From Gemmatimonadota bacterium (GTDB taxonomy: Bacteria; Latescibacterota; UBA2968; UBA8231): DNA of 64,000 nucleotides. Location of the stretch: the NCBI GenBank assembly GCA_009840005.1, contig VXOR01000061.1, forward strand, positions 141,724-205,723, read 5' to 3'. Made by a program: the position numbers and the translations under genes. Positions 9,501 to 16,803 of this stretch are shown piece after piece; position 1 is the stretch's first letter; every line of letters starts with the position of its first letter. The notes beneath the pieces were generated by a model, which did no database searches, was not told where the DNA came from, and saw nothing but the letters and a program-made list of their open reading frames with translations.

Positions 9501-11030
9501 CTGATCCGGCAGATAGCTGCGCGGCCCGTAGTGGACCACCTCCCCGCCGATGGTGCCAAACGCATCGTTGCCCCAAGCCCACGGCTCCAGTTCCGGGTCG
9601 TCAATAAGCGCAGGCAGCACGCCCTGCAGCAGCGCAACTTGGTCGCCCAACCAGTCAAAGCGCACCGCCGCAGGATCATCGTCGGGCGAGTCAAAACGGG
9701 CGCGGCTGTCGTTGACCGTGCAAAAGGCCAACGCCGGACATCCGGTGAGGGCCGCTACCGCCGCATCCAACGGCACCGTCAGCCCCATTCCCCCCAAACC
9801 CTGGCGGGCAAAGTCCTGCTTCAGGCCATTGACCAGCACCCGCTTGCCCCCCAACGCGGAGTCTTCGTATGCCGTTACCAGCCTTAACAACCGCTCGGTA
9901 ATCGGCGGCGCGAGCAAGGAGACGCGATACGGCTCTCTCGGCCTGAACGCCCCGAGCCGCGGACTGTGCGACGACAGATCCAAGCCGACCAAAAAGCGCG
10001 TCTCCAGCGCGCTGAGCCGCCGCAAAAGCGCACCATCCTCCACGTCTCGGCTGAGCTTGCCGAAGCCCTCGCCTTCCCGCTGCCCTGCAGCCGCCAGCAA
10101 CAACGGCGCAAAATGGCGCATCCCCGCCATGTTCTGGAAGTGCCCGGCCGTCCACAGCAACGCGACCGTGCGCTTAGGCGGCCGCTCGGCAAACCCCCGG
10201 GCCAATTCCAACAGCGCGGCCGCACTCACCGCTTGCTCGGCCCCCGGCGCTAACGCTGGCACCGGCGACACCGCGTCGTAATGCGCGGCGAGGAAAACGA
10301 CCTCCTCCCCCAGCGTCGCATCGCGCCCAGGGATCACGGCGACCAAGTTCTGCGCCACCACCTCCCGCCACACCATCCGCCCCCACAAGCGCACCTGCGC
10401 CCGCGATCTTTCCAACTCCCGCAACCGTTCCGCCACGTCTTTGCGTGAATAGAGACGCGGCAAGTCGGCCGGCACGTCGAGGAACTTTTGCTCGGCTTCC
10501 TTGCGATGCGCCCCAGCCGATTCCAAGAACACCACGGCCGCGGCCCCCAAGTGAAACGCATCCACCCAAGCTGTGCCCGAGACATAGTCGAGCAGGACGA
10601 TCCGCCCGGCCACCGACTGCCCTTCAAGGCGGCCGCCATCCCCACCATACACCAACCGACCCTTAATCCCCTCGGCCGGCAGCGTCGGCGTCCGCACCAA
10701 ATTGGGCCATACCCCGAACAATTCGAGCCGCTCGCCGGCGCATTCGAGCCAGAATCCCTCGTCGATCGGCACCAACACCGGGAACTCGTGCCGGTAGATC
10801 TCTACTATCCCCAGACGCTCTAGCTCAGCAACCAGCCACTCGCGGGCTACCGCAGCCCCCGGATAGCCCGTCATCCGCGAGGCGGGTGCGGAGAGCGCCT
10901 CCACCGTGCGCCGCAGACCCGCTTCCCGCTCGGACTCGGCGGCGAGCGCCGGGCTTGTGAGCATCACTAACAGAAGCAAAAAAAGGTAAGCCTCCGTGCA
11001 CAACACCCGGAGGCTTGTTCGGCTAGTCAA
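6531..11030 (-). CDS. Giant fusion: M28-like (probably inactive) peptidase with PA domain + FtsX/MacB-type permease
   Basis: A 1499-residue protein: signal peptide, M28-like alpha/beta domain with an inserted PA-like domain (about 100-230), a beta-rich region, then a permease half. Membrane helices cluster at about 790-960 and 1210-1340, and the motif YERTQEIGTFNAVGLAPGHV is the FtsX/MacB permease hallmark. In the M28 part the first metal His-Asp is kept (HYD), but the GAnD position reads GAEQ, the catalytic Glu-Glu pair reads TAGHFQ, and the last His is replaced (RARFDSPDDD). I infer a non-catalytic, substrate-sensing periplasmic domain. No ATPase gene lies adjacent. The TTG at 11030 is the longest start and gives a normal signal peptide; a terminator-like hairpin overlaps codons 5-15, so a later start is possible. 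Confidence 0.8.
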   Translation of the reverse strand: MTSRTSLRVLCTEAYLFLLLLVMLTSPALAAESEREAGLRRTVEALSAPASRMTGYPGAAVAREWLVAELERLGIVEIYRHEFPVLVPIDEGFWLECAGERLELFGVWPNLVRTPTLPAEGIKGRLVYGGDGGRLEGQSVAGRIVLLDYVSGTAWVDAFHLGAAAVVFLESAGAHRKEAEQKFLDVPADLPRLYSRKDVAERLRELERSRAQVRLWGRMVWREVVAQNLVAVIPGRDATLGEEVVFLAAHYDAVSPVPALAPGAEQAVSAAALLELARGFAERPPKRTVALLWTAGHFQNMAGMRHFAPLLLAAAGQREGEGFGKLSRDVEDGALLRRLSALETRFLVGLDLSSHSPRLGAFRPREPYRVSLLAPPITERLLRLVTAYEDSALGGKRVLVNGLKQDFARQGLGGMGLTVPLDAAVAALTGCPALAFCTVNDSRARFDSPDDDPAAVRFDWLGDQVALLQGVLPALIDDPELEPWAWGNDAFGTIGGEVVHYGPRSYLPDQPTVGALVRLRLRHPTLAGVRPDFWAAADDSGRFAIPGVESGIIYTKPVRLEAYRLDAETGAVTDAPDWGINGERKLPGRALTVTMDSAEDEVQIVTAPLRGTTLFGIFDPRNLLTLERVQAIDAVLEAEPVVYGACLPLTAPEMELFSYVNRVGSWTEPVGVIFTQPSERFKAVMATGRYGLGRRLLLLNGTEDEPSGVGYAVDGKGRIVETVYRVAADMHVLNGERIDRLERHGVRNGRLAAFHERSAGLLKEAEVAHAEHRHQDFLDRARRAWALAAAAYRDVERTQAGVVQGALFLLAVLIPFAHFAERLAFGFADLRRQVFGYFALFLVGFVALRYVHPAFELSISPAIILLGFVILALGILVTFLGMSRLNRELQELSNRRGQIAVQRSGAVLTSVAVGLAHLRRRPWRTGLTCATLVLLTFSVLSFTSVRAALHTNWIPIGADAAYEGALVRMPGWQTMEMEGYDLLRDWFGDDQVAPRAWMSVRSLASSYRVERLRPETSASSDFGELSRVVESLSRRDDAEERAVGVWGFVGLAAQEENLLGPEVVAGRWLRPGEEDACLLPVGLADSLGVRAEGLERERVRVFGEVFRVVGLLADDALDRLDLNGEPLTPLDPEAQQPSEAEVGREQGGKLRPFAHLPASATPVLPFAALIRWEGVRLASVGIRLDEGTEATRRAVVELAETLDLNLFAGLGGQRLLVNSVGVASVSGWGSLIVPLLIAGLIVFNTMLGAVYERTQEIGTFNAVGLAPGHVSGLFMAEAVALGVVGTVAGYLLGQGAAQLLAQGGFLPGLELNYSSLGAVITVGAIALLVVASALYPARMAGRICTPGIERRWKLPVVKGEHLRVQLPFSLARREALGMAAFQAESWAANQEQSIGAGFYVEALQVEQVGEQVRVAARVWLAPFDQGVVQETAMEIEPGPDSNYCDIHVDLTLAAGDLATWQRVVRTFLDDVRKQFLIWRTLDADSRRYYAEQLPQWERG
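7929..8010. repeat. Palindromic interspersed repeat inside the M28/FtsX coding sequence
   Basis: A GC-rich run of GGCTGAGCGACTCG / CGACTGAGCTCGCCGAAG units in both orientations, inside the gene and in frame. A 24-base stretch at 7947-7970 is identical, in reverse complement, to 35261-35284. It adds about 27 residues to a periplasmic loop of the permease half. Confidence 0.75.
10046..10070. repeat. Short copy of the CTCGGCTGAGC...CCGAAG repeat in coding sequence
   Basis: CTCGGCTGAGCTTGCCGAAG at 10046-10065 is identical to 51752-51771 in the opp operon. It lies in frame within the M28-like domain, encoding FGKLSRD-like residues on the minus strand. Confidence 0.65.
10977..11016 (-). terminator. 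Rho-independent terminator after the GIY-YIG gene, overlapping the 5' end of the M28/FtsX gene
   Basis: On the minus strand a perfect 9-bp stem (AAGCCTCCG / CGGAGGCTT, 11-base loop, 10988-11016) is followed after three bases by seven T. It lies 46 bp beyond the GIY-YIG stop and would terminate it, but it also sits inside the first codons assigned to the M28/FtsX gene. Confidence 0.7.
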
Positions 11031-11061
11031 TTGCCATTGCCTTTTGCAAAATTTTCTGCCG

Positions 11062-11343
11062 TTACCAATCTTCAGACAAATCGGCGAACGTTGGATTGGT
11101 GGTTCTTATCAGATCGAGTTTTCTCTTTCGAGTCCATCCCTTTAGCTGTTTCTCTCTTGATATGGCTTCGTGGATGTCGGATGTCGCTTCAAAGTATATC
11201 AGTCTATTGATGTTATATTTGCTTGCGAAACTTGGAACTAGCTTGTGTTTATGTTCATAGATTCTTCTTTGCAGATTGTTGGTAACACCTATATAGAGGG
11301 TTCCTGAGCGATTTGTCATGATATAGACGAAGTATTCTTTCAT
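11062..11343 (-). CDS. GIY-YIG nuclease superfamily protein (UPF0213-like)
   Basis: A 93-residue single-domain protein. It begins with YFVYIMTNRSGTLYIGVTNNL, where YVY and YIGVT are the two GIY-YIG strands, followed by R26-27 and the helix with Y29-E30-H31. SREKQLKGWTRKRKLDLI near the end is typical of the short stand-alone family often annotated as endonuclease or excinuclease-like. Such genes are common in repeat-rich genomes and their substrate is usually unknown. It lies beside a MITE-like element at 11367-11521 and is followed by a terminator. The surrounding bases are AT-richer than the neighbours. Confidence 0.9.
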   Translation of the reverse strand: MKEYFVYIMTNRSGTLYIGVTNNLQRRIYEHKHKLVPSFASKYNINRLIYFEATSDIHEAISREKQLKGWTRKRKLDLIRTTNPTFADLSEDW

Positions 11344-11366
11344 TATCGTCTCGTCTTACATTCCAT

Positions 11367-11521
11367 CTACGTACACGACAGTAGAGGTGGTTTGAGATGC
11401 TTCGCTCCGCTCAGCATGACACGGCGAAGCAGAGCACACTTGTCATGCTGAGCGGAGCGAAGCGGAGTCGAAGCATCTGAGACCTCGATGTCCATGTATA
11501 ACGTTACTGGCGTGTACTAAG
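11367..11521. mobile_element. MITE-like hairpin element, type A
   Basis: Terminal inverted repeats CTACGTACACGACAGTA (left) and TACTGGCGTGTACTAAG (right) enclose two inverted copies of a GAGATGCTTCG...CAGCATGAC core. The flanks share CATTCCA (11360-11366 region and 11522-11528), a probable target duplication. It fills much of the 354-bp gap 11344-11697. No coding capacity. Confidence 0.8.
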
Positions 11522-11532
11522 CATTCCACTCT

Positions 11533-11647
11533 TGTCATGCTGAGGAAGCCGTCAGGCTGACGAAGCATCTCCTACCCACCAGCCGCACCGAACTCAAAAA
11601 AACTCCCCAGAAAGAGATTCTTCGCTGCGCTCAGAATGACAAAAATG
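11533..11647. repeat. Second inverted pair of the GCATGAC core, without clear terminal repeats
   Basis: GTCATGCTGAGGAAG ... GACGAAGCATCTCC at 11535-11571 faces AGAGATTCTTCGCTGCGCTCAGAATGAC at 11614-11640, giving a long imperfect hairpin. It shares the core of the MITE-like elements and may serve as a terminator-like structure downstream of the transporter gene at 11698. Confidence 0.6.
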
Positions 11648-11697
11648 CTTCCTCCGACATGTACCTCTGTCAAGCGAAACATTCTCTACGCATTCCC

Positions 11698-13134
11698 TCA
11701 CCCCCAGAGTTTGGGCAACTGCTCCCGCAATGTGACAAACGAGAAATAGCCAAAGAAGGCGCAGGCCCAAATCAAGGCCACAAAGCGCACCGGGTGCATG
11801 GCCAGCGCCCCTTTGAGCACGCGGTTGTTCTGCCACAAGAGCAATACCGAATACAGCAGCATAACTCCCGCATTGAGCGAGGCGCTCAAGACCAGCAACT
11901 GCACCGGCTTGTTGAAGTCCGAGAGCATGATCAGCACGCCGAAGAGAATCTGCGCCCACAGCAGAAGGAAGTAGAGCCGGTTCCGCGTCCACTTGGTGTG
12001 TTCGCGCAGCCAGTTCGTCTTGATGATGTCGGTGGAGATGCGTGAGCAGGCGTCCAACAATCCCAGCTCGGTCGTCAGCAAAATGGCGATGCCCATCCAA
12101 TTGAACAGGTGCTTAAAAAAGACGCCGTGCTCCTGCGCGATAAAGTCGCCCTCAGTCCCAACAAATCCCAACCCCTGTTCCAACCCAGGAGCCTGTCGCG
12201 TAGTGGCATAAGCGATGAGCGACAGCAGCATCAGCGACAAGACCGAGAGCAGGTAGAAGGTGATCAAATGCTCGCGATTGGCCGCCTGCCACCAGCCGCG
12301 CCAGCGCCGCATATTCTCCGGCGTCTGCTCGAAGTGATAGCCAATGTCGCCCACGGCCTCTTCCCGCCCGGTCAGTGGGCTGGTCAGCCGCCCCACGTAC
12401 GCGCCCATGGCATAGCCTTTGTCGCGGACGAAATCGCTCTGCGCCAAGTTCATCGTCCCGCCGGCACCCGCAAAGGCCAAAGCTCCTAAGAAAAGCGGCA
12501 ATTCCATCTCCTCTGGGATATAGCCGATATTGACGATGCCCTTGCACATGTCCCACACGTGAATTGGCTCTACTACCAAAAAGAAAATGACCAACAGCAG
12601 GACCAGCACCGCGGCGATCAGCACCGTCTGGATGCGCTCCACCGTGCGGTACACTACCGGCCCCAAACTCAGCGCCAACCCGACCACCAACAAGCTCGCA
12701 ATCGAATAGCCGACCCGCGTACTCTCGTCGCCACCGAACTCCCAAGTCAGAATGGTCGCCGCTCCAGACGCCCAGCCCGGCCACATCCACGGGACCACAT
12801 TGCACACCAGAAAAACTCCGGCCCAGCCTGACCATTGGCGACAAAACCCAGTCACCGCGGTCTCGCCAGTAGCCAAGGTCCAGCGCTCGATTTCCATGTT
12901 GATGAAATACTGGGTCAGCACCCCCACCATGCAGGCCCAGAACACCACGAAGCCGAACTTGTACGTTATGTAGGGCCAGAGCACGAACTCCCCACTGCCC
13001 AGCGAAAGCCCCAACAGCAGGATGCTCGGCCCAACCAGCTTGCGCCAGTGGGGCGGCTCGGGTAGATCGCGGTACTGCCCCGCCGGCAGCCGATCACAAG
13101 GTATTACCTCATGCGGCACGGGCTTAGTTGTCAT
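11698..13134 (-). CDS. Nramp-like multi-spanning transporter with altered metal-site motifs
   Basis: 478 residues with about eleven hydrophobic helices. The opening helix GPSILLLGLSLGSGEFVLWP aligns with the first helix of Nramp transporters, where the unwound DPGN metal motif reads GSGE here. The helix-6 region reads GAGGTMNLAQSDFVRDKG instead of the usual MPHN motif. Both metal-binding motifs are therefore changed while the fold layout is kept, so transport of Mn/Fe is doubtful; another cation or an organic substrate is possible. The ATG is preceded by GGAGG. It follows the PorV gene on the same strand but a terminator separates them, so it is probably a separate transcript. Confidence 0.72.
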   Translation of the reverse strand: MTTKPVPHEVIPCDRLPAGQYRDLPEPPHWRKLVGPSILLLGLSLGSGEFVLWPYITYKFGFVVFWACMVGVLTQYFINMEIERWTLATGETAVTGFCRQWSGWAGVFLVCNVVPWMWPGWASGAATILTWEFGGDESTRVGYSIASLLVVGLALSLGPVVYRTVERIQTVLIAAVLVLLLVIFFLVVEPIHVWDMCKGIVNIGYIPEEMELPLFLGALAFAGAGGTMNLAQSDFVRDKGYAMGAYVGRLTSPLTGREEAVGDIGYHFEQTPENMRRWRGWWQAANREHLITFYLLSVLSLMLLSLIAYATTRQAPGLEQGLGFVGTEGDFIAQEHGVFFKHLFNWMGIAILLTTELGLLDACSRISTDIIKTNWLREHTKWTRNRLYFLLLWAQILFGVLIMLSDFNKPVQLLVLSASLNAGVMLLYSVLLLWQNNRVLKGALAMHPVRFVALIWACAFFGYFSFVTLREQLPKLWG

Positions 13135-13159
13135 ATCGTCCTCCGTGTGGACATGGCAA

Positions 13160-13196
13160 GAAAAAAGCCCCCAAAGCCCAGAGGCCCCGGAGGCTT
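13160..13196 (-). terminator. Rho-independent terminator of the TonB receptor - PorV operon
   Basis: Read on the minus strand, AAGCCTCC ... GGGGGCTT forms a stem (one mismatch) ending in a run of six T. It lies 27 bp past the PorV stop codon. Confidence 0.7.
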
Positions 13197-13222
13197 ATTT
13201 CTCAGCAAATCGCAGCGCAGCC

Positions 13223-14245
13223 TCAGAAGCGGAACTGAAAGGAAAACTGATGCACGCTGTCGAGGATGCCAAACGAGGTGAAGGCGTAATCGACCGTGGC
13301 CATGTTCAAATCGAGACCTAGCCCAGCCGTCAGGCCCTCCTCGCTGCGGCCAGCCGGGACGACCGCGCCGCTGACCTCATCGACTTTCTCGTCCTCTACG
13401 CCCTGATAGTTGTACTTGTAGCCAGAGCGGAGGCTGAGCATGTCGAAAAGCTCCACCTCAGCCGCCGCGTACACAAGCTGCTCGGCGTCTTGCGGTTTGG
13501 TGGCATCGGCGAGCAAGGTCACCTTCATGCCGCTGTCTGGGTCGTCGAGGATGGCGGCGGCCGCGCCAATGCTAAATATCAGCGGCAGTGGCGCGCCAAT
13601 GTCGTAGAACGTCAGATCGCTGCCCAGATTGTTGATCCGAGCGCCGATGGTGTACGTGGAATTGACGCGGTAGAGCGCGCCGAAATCAGCCGCATACGCG
13701 GTGGCACTAACGCCGTCAATGGTCTGGCTGACGATCTTGCCGGTCACCCCTAAGTTGAGTCGGTCGGTGATATTGCGTGCCCACGTCGCGCCCAAGGCCA
13801 GATCTCGGTAACTGTAGGTATCCGAGGTCTCGGTGTCGTTGGGATCGAACGTTCCCGCATCGAGCACGAACTGCGGCACCACGTCGCGGTCGGCCGCAAT
13901 GTCGCTCAACCCGAGCGTCACCACGCCAATGCCCAAGGTGCCCATGTCGCCCATATCGCGCGCGAATCCGATGGCGTCATGCGACAAATCCGCGATCCAC
14001 GAGTTGTGCGACAGCACCACTTGGCTTTCGCCACCGCTCAAGGCCGCGCCGGCTGGGTTCCAGAATAGCTGGTGGACGTCGCCGGCCACGGTCGTATAGG
14101 CCGAGCCGAGCGAAACCGGCCTAGCACCTACGCCGATCTTGAGAAAGGCGGCACCGGTCAGGCCAGACTTGCGCACATCGGCGACCCCGGGTTGCGCCAA
14201 CGAGATGGCCAACCCTATCACTGCAATGAGTTTTAACACTTTCAT
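13223..14245 (-). CDS. PorV/PorQ family outer-membrane beta-barrel protein
   Basis: 340 residues from the ATG at 14245, which has an AGGGGAGA ribosome site; an upstream in-frame ATG at 14305 would overlap the preceding gene and is not used. A signal peptide (MKVLKLIAVIGLAISLAQPGVA) is followed by AAFLKIGVGARPVSLGSAYTTVAGD and LFWNPAGAA, the classical PorV/PorQ/UPF0164 opening. The rest is beta-rich and ends in FSFQFRF, a typical outer-membrane insertion end. PorV shuttles type IX cargo or acts as a FadL-like barrel. It is the last gene of a three-gene operon behind a TonB receptor and a secreted protein with a sorting-type C-terminus, which fits a role in exporting or anchoring that protein. 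Confidence 0.88.
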   Translation of the reverse strand: MKVLKLIAVIGLAISLAQPGVADVRKSGLTGAAFLKIGVGARPVSLGSAYTTVAGDVHQLFWNPAGAALSGGESQVVLSHNSWIADLSHDAIGFARDMGDMGTLGIGVVTLGLSDIAADRDVVPQFVLDAGTFDPNDTETSDTYSYRDLALGATWARNITDRLNLGVTGKIVSQTIDGVSATAYAADFGALYRVNSTYTIGARINNLGSDLTFYDIGAPLPLIFSIGAAAAILDDPDSGMKVTLLADATKPQDAEQLVYAAAEVELFDMLSLRSGYKYNYQGVEDEKVDEVSGAVVPAGRSEEGLTAGLGLDLNMATVDYAFTSFGILDSVHQFSFQFRF

Positions 14246-14267
14246 TTTCAAGTCTCCCCTGTTCGGT

Positions 14268-16790
14268 TCAGCGCAAAATGGCAAAGTGCCCGGTCTGCGT
14301 CCCACCCGGGTACTCGGCCACGTAGATGTACAGCCCGCTAGTTACCTCAATGCCATCCTTGGAAAACATATCCCAGAACAGCGTGCCGTCGAATGGGTTG
14401 GGGATATCACTGTTGAAGTGGAGCACGTCGATAACCTGCCCAGCCACATCAAAGATGGTGATCTTAGTGTCGTTCGGCAGGTTAAAGAAGAGCATCTTGT
14501 GCTCAGTGCCCGTGTCGTGTAGCGCACCCTTCTTATAGGGATTGGGCACCACGCGGATGGCGAGATCGCCGCTTACGAGTTCGTTGGCATCGGCCAGCGG
14601 CGCTTTGAGAATAAACGGCGCACCAATGGACTTTTGCCCCTCCAAGGTACCGGGGAAAAACGAACTAGCGGTCGCGTAGTGGTACGTGCCCTTCCACAAC
14701 CCATCGCGGCCGTTAAAGTTGTGCCGATGCGTCTCCAGCGAGCTGAAGGGCTGACCGTTAATCTCGCCCGACTCGTTGTCGTACGCAGCGACATAGTAGT
14801 AATAGGTAAACCCAAAGGTCACCAAGTCGCTGTTATCGGCAAACTTGTATCTGAACACATCGCTGTCCGGCCCGTCGTTGAGGTAGTTGCCCAACTCACT
14901 GCTAGGCACGTGGGCAATCAGCCGATAAGGCCCCCACGCCGCTGGCTCCTGAGGCCGGTAGCCCCCCGAGCTGATGTTGGGGTTGTTGTCGGCACCAAAG
15001 GCAGCCAGTTGCGCGTCCGTGGGATTGACCTCGGTCTGGTGGTGATAGCGGTCGATGAGGCGCAGGCCGACGTCGAGCGAATTGACCCGGGGGAACAGCG
15101 TCGAGCGATAGACCTTGTAGCCAGCAAAGTCAGATGCCGCTTCGGCGCTATCGTCCCACTTGACATCGACTTTGACATCCGTGTTGGGCGCTACTTCGAT
15201 GTGGGGTGTCGGCGGCGGCGAAGGGACCTCGAAGTTGTTGTCATAGACCCACTGCGCCGTGCTGCGCGCAGCGCGTGCCCCCTGCAAGCGGAACCCCGCG
15301 TACTCTATGAGCACCAAGTTGATGGTTTCGCCCACCTCTAAGGAGAATGGGCCAATGCCCACCTGCAACATGCCGTCGAAGCCGTGGCCAATCGAGTAGC
15401 CCTGCGTCCACGCCCAATCGGGCTGGTCGTCCGCTGAACGGCTCGGATCGACCTCCCAGTTTTGGATGAAGGTGTTGTTGTACTTCATGTCGCCCAACGG
15501 CTGGCTGCGCTCGCCTTCGGGACGCACGGCATTGACGAAGGAGAGCGGGTCACCGGGGACGATGTCCGCGTGATCGGAATCGAACCAGTTGGGGTCGGGC
15601 ACCAAGCTGCTCTCGTTCTGGATGGCCGCGCCTTTGTCCCAAAGACGGCTACCGATCTGGTCGCCGTCGAAAAACGTAGCCATCGCATAGATGTGATTCT
15701 CGCGCGGATTGGCGTAGCCGCCGTCGTCTTTGAGCACCGAAGTGAACCAACCGCGCTCGCCATCCACGCCGACCGGATGGCTGTCGTAGATGGTGCGCTT
15801 GTCCTCGGCGCTGGCGCTGCTGCCGCTTTCTGGCAACGCGCCCTGTTTGGCGGCGATCCACTGCATTCCATTGTAGATGTCGTAGTAGTATCTGCGCCGA
15901 TTCATGGTATTGCCCAACAGGCGCGCCCCGTCGGCGGCCCAGCCGGTTGACGTGCCAAAAACCGGATGTGGCTCACCGAGCGCACTCGGCGACGGACCGC
16001 TAAAAACCACCGGCACATCCCAAGGCGCACCGTCAGCGTCGGGCGTGGCGTCGTAGCCCGAGGTCGGCCCGGTAAACCACCCCGAAGCACCGCGCCGGCC
16101 ATGAACGGCATTGCTCATCGAATTGATCGGCTCGTTTTGCAGATGCAGCGTGAGCGCATGGATGCGGTTGTCGGTCTTTTCGGCCGTGCCGTCGCCATCG
16201 GCGTCGAGTACGCCGGTGTTGGTCAATTCCAGTTCGATGACGATGAAGTCGTTGAGGTTGGCGTGATTGGCGGCAAACTGCCGCATCCGCCAGCGCACAT
16301 CAACGCCTAAGTTGGTCGGCATCGCGCCCTCGTAGCGCATCTCATTGCGGTCGTCATCAACCCAATAAGCTCCCGGACTGGTGAAGTTACGCCCCGCATC
16401 GCCAGCACCAGCCAAATTGCTGGTGTAGAAGCCGTGCAAGTACTGCTTGGCCCGGGGCGCATTACTGGCCGTGGTGATATTGATCTCTTCGGGGCTGTAT
16501 TCCGCCATCTGCAAATCCTGGCCCCAAGGCAGGTGCAGATTTTCGCCGCCCGGATAGGTTTGGGTCGGCGTCGTCCACTGGCGATCCCAGTTGCCGACGC
16601 GGAAGAGAGTAAAGCGGGCGGTCGGATCGTCATCGGTTTCGCGATACCAAGAGCCGGCGTTGCTGGGGAAGAAGGATTCCCACAGATCGCCAGCCGTGAA
16701 CACGCCGCCCTCTTGCGCGGCGATCGTCCCGGCCGTGGCGATCACCAACACGGTCGCCAGCCGAGACGCAATTTTCATGCGTTTAATCAT
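14268..16790 (-). CDS. Large secreted protein with FN3-like domain and FlgD/type IX-like C-terminal domain
   Basis: 840 residues: signal peptide (to about residue 25, ...TAGTIAAQ), a large beta-rich domain of unknown family (30-520), a fibronectin-III-like segment (about 525-700, with FAGYKVYRSTLFP and FTYYYYVAAYD), and a C-terminal domain from about 745 starting VVPNPYKKG and ending GLYIYVAEYPGGTQTGHFAILR. The last part follows the FlgD Ig-like/T9SS type A pattern (N-P-[FY], F-D-[VL]-x-G, S-G-[LV]-Y). Start chosen at the first ATG because an AGGAGG site lies nine bases upstream. It sits between a TonB receptor and a PorV protein in one operon, so I infer an exported surface partner of the receptor. 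Enzymatic function unknown. Confidence 0.78.
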   Translation of the reverse strand: MIKRMKIASRLATVLVIATAGTIAAQEGGVFTAGDLWESFFPSNAGSWYRETDDDPTARFTLFRVGNWDRQWTTPTQTYPGGENLHLPWGQDLQMAEYSPEEINITTASNAPRAKQYLHGFYTSNLAGAGDAGRNFTSPGAYWVDDDRNEMRYEGAMPTNLGVDVRWRMRQFAANHANLNDFIVIELELTNTGVLDADGDGTAEKTDNRIHALTLHLQNEPINSMSNAVHGRRGASGWFTGPTSGYDATPDADGAPWDVPVVFSGPSPSALGEPHPVFGTSTGWAADGARLLGNTMNRRRYYYDIYNGMQWIAAKQGALPESGSSASAEDKRTIYDSHPVGVDGERGWFTSVLKDDGGYANPRENHIYAMATFFDGDQIGSRLWDKGAAIQNESSLVPDPNWFDSDHADIVPGDPLSFVNAVRPEGERSQPLGDMKYNNTFIQNWEVDPSRSADDQPDWAWTQGYSIGHGFDGMLQVGIGPFSLEVGETINLVLIEYAGFRLQGARAARSTAQWVYDNNFEVPSPPPTPHIEVAPNTDVKVDVKWDDSAEAASDFAGYKVYRSTLFPRVNSLDVGLRLIDRYHHQTEVNPTDAQLAAFGADNNPNISSGGYRPQEPAAWGPYRLIAHVPSSELGNYLNDGPDSDVFRYKFADNSDLVTFGFTYYYYVAAYDNESGEINGQPFSSLETHRHNFNGRDGLWKGTYHYATASSFFPGTLEGQKSIGAPFILKAPLADANELVSGDLAIRVVPNPYKKGALHDTGTEHKMLFFNLPNDTKITIFDVAGQVIDVLHFNSDIPNPFDGTLFWDMFSKDGIEVTSGLYIYVAEYPGGTQTGHFAILR

Positions 16791-16803
16791 CTTACTATTC
16801 CTC

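Noticed and set aside
11594..12100. Reading frame 168 residues on the minus strand overlapping the Nramp-like gene
   Set aside because: Overlaps a well supported gene in another frame and starts in the repeat region.
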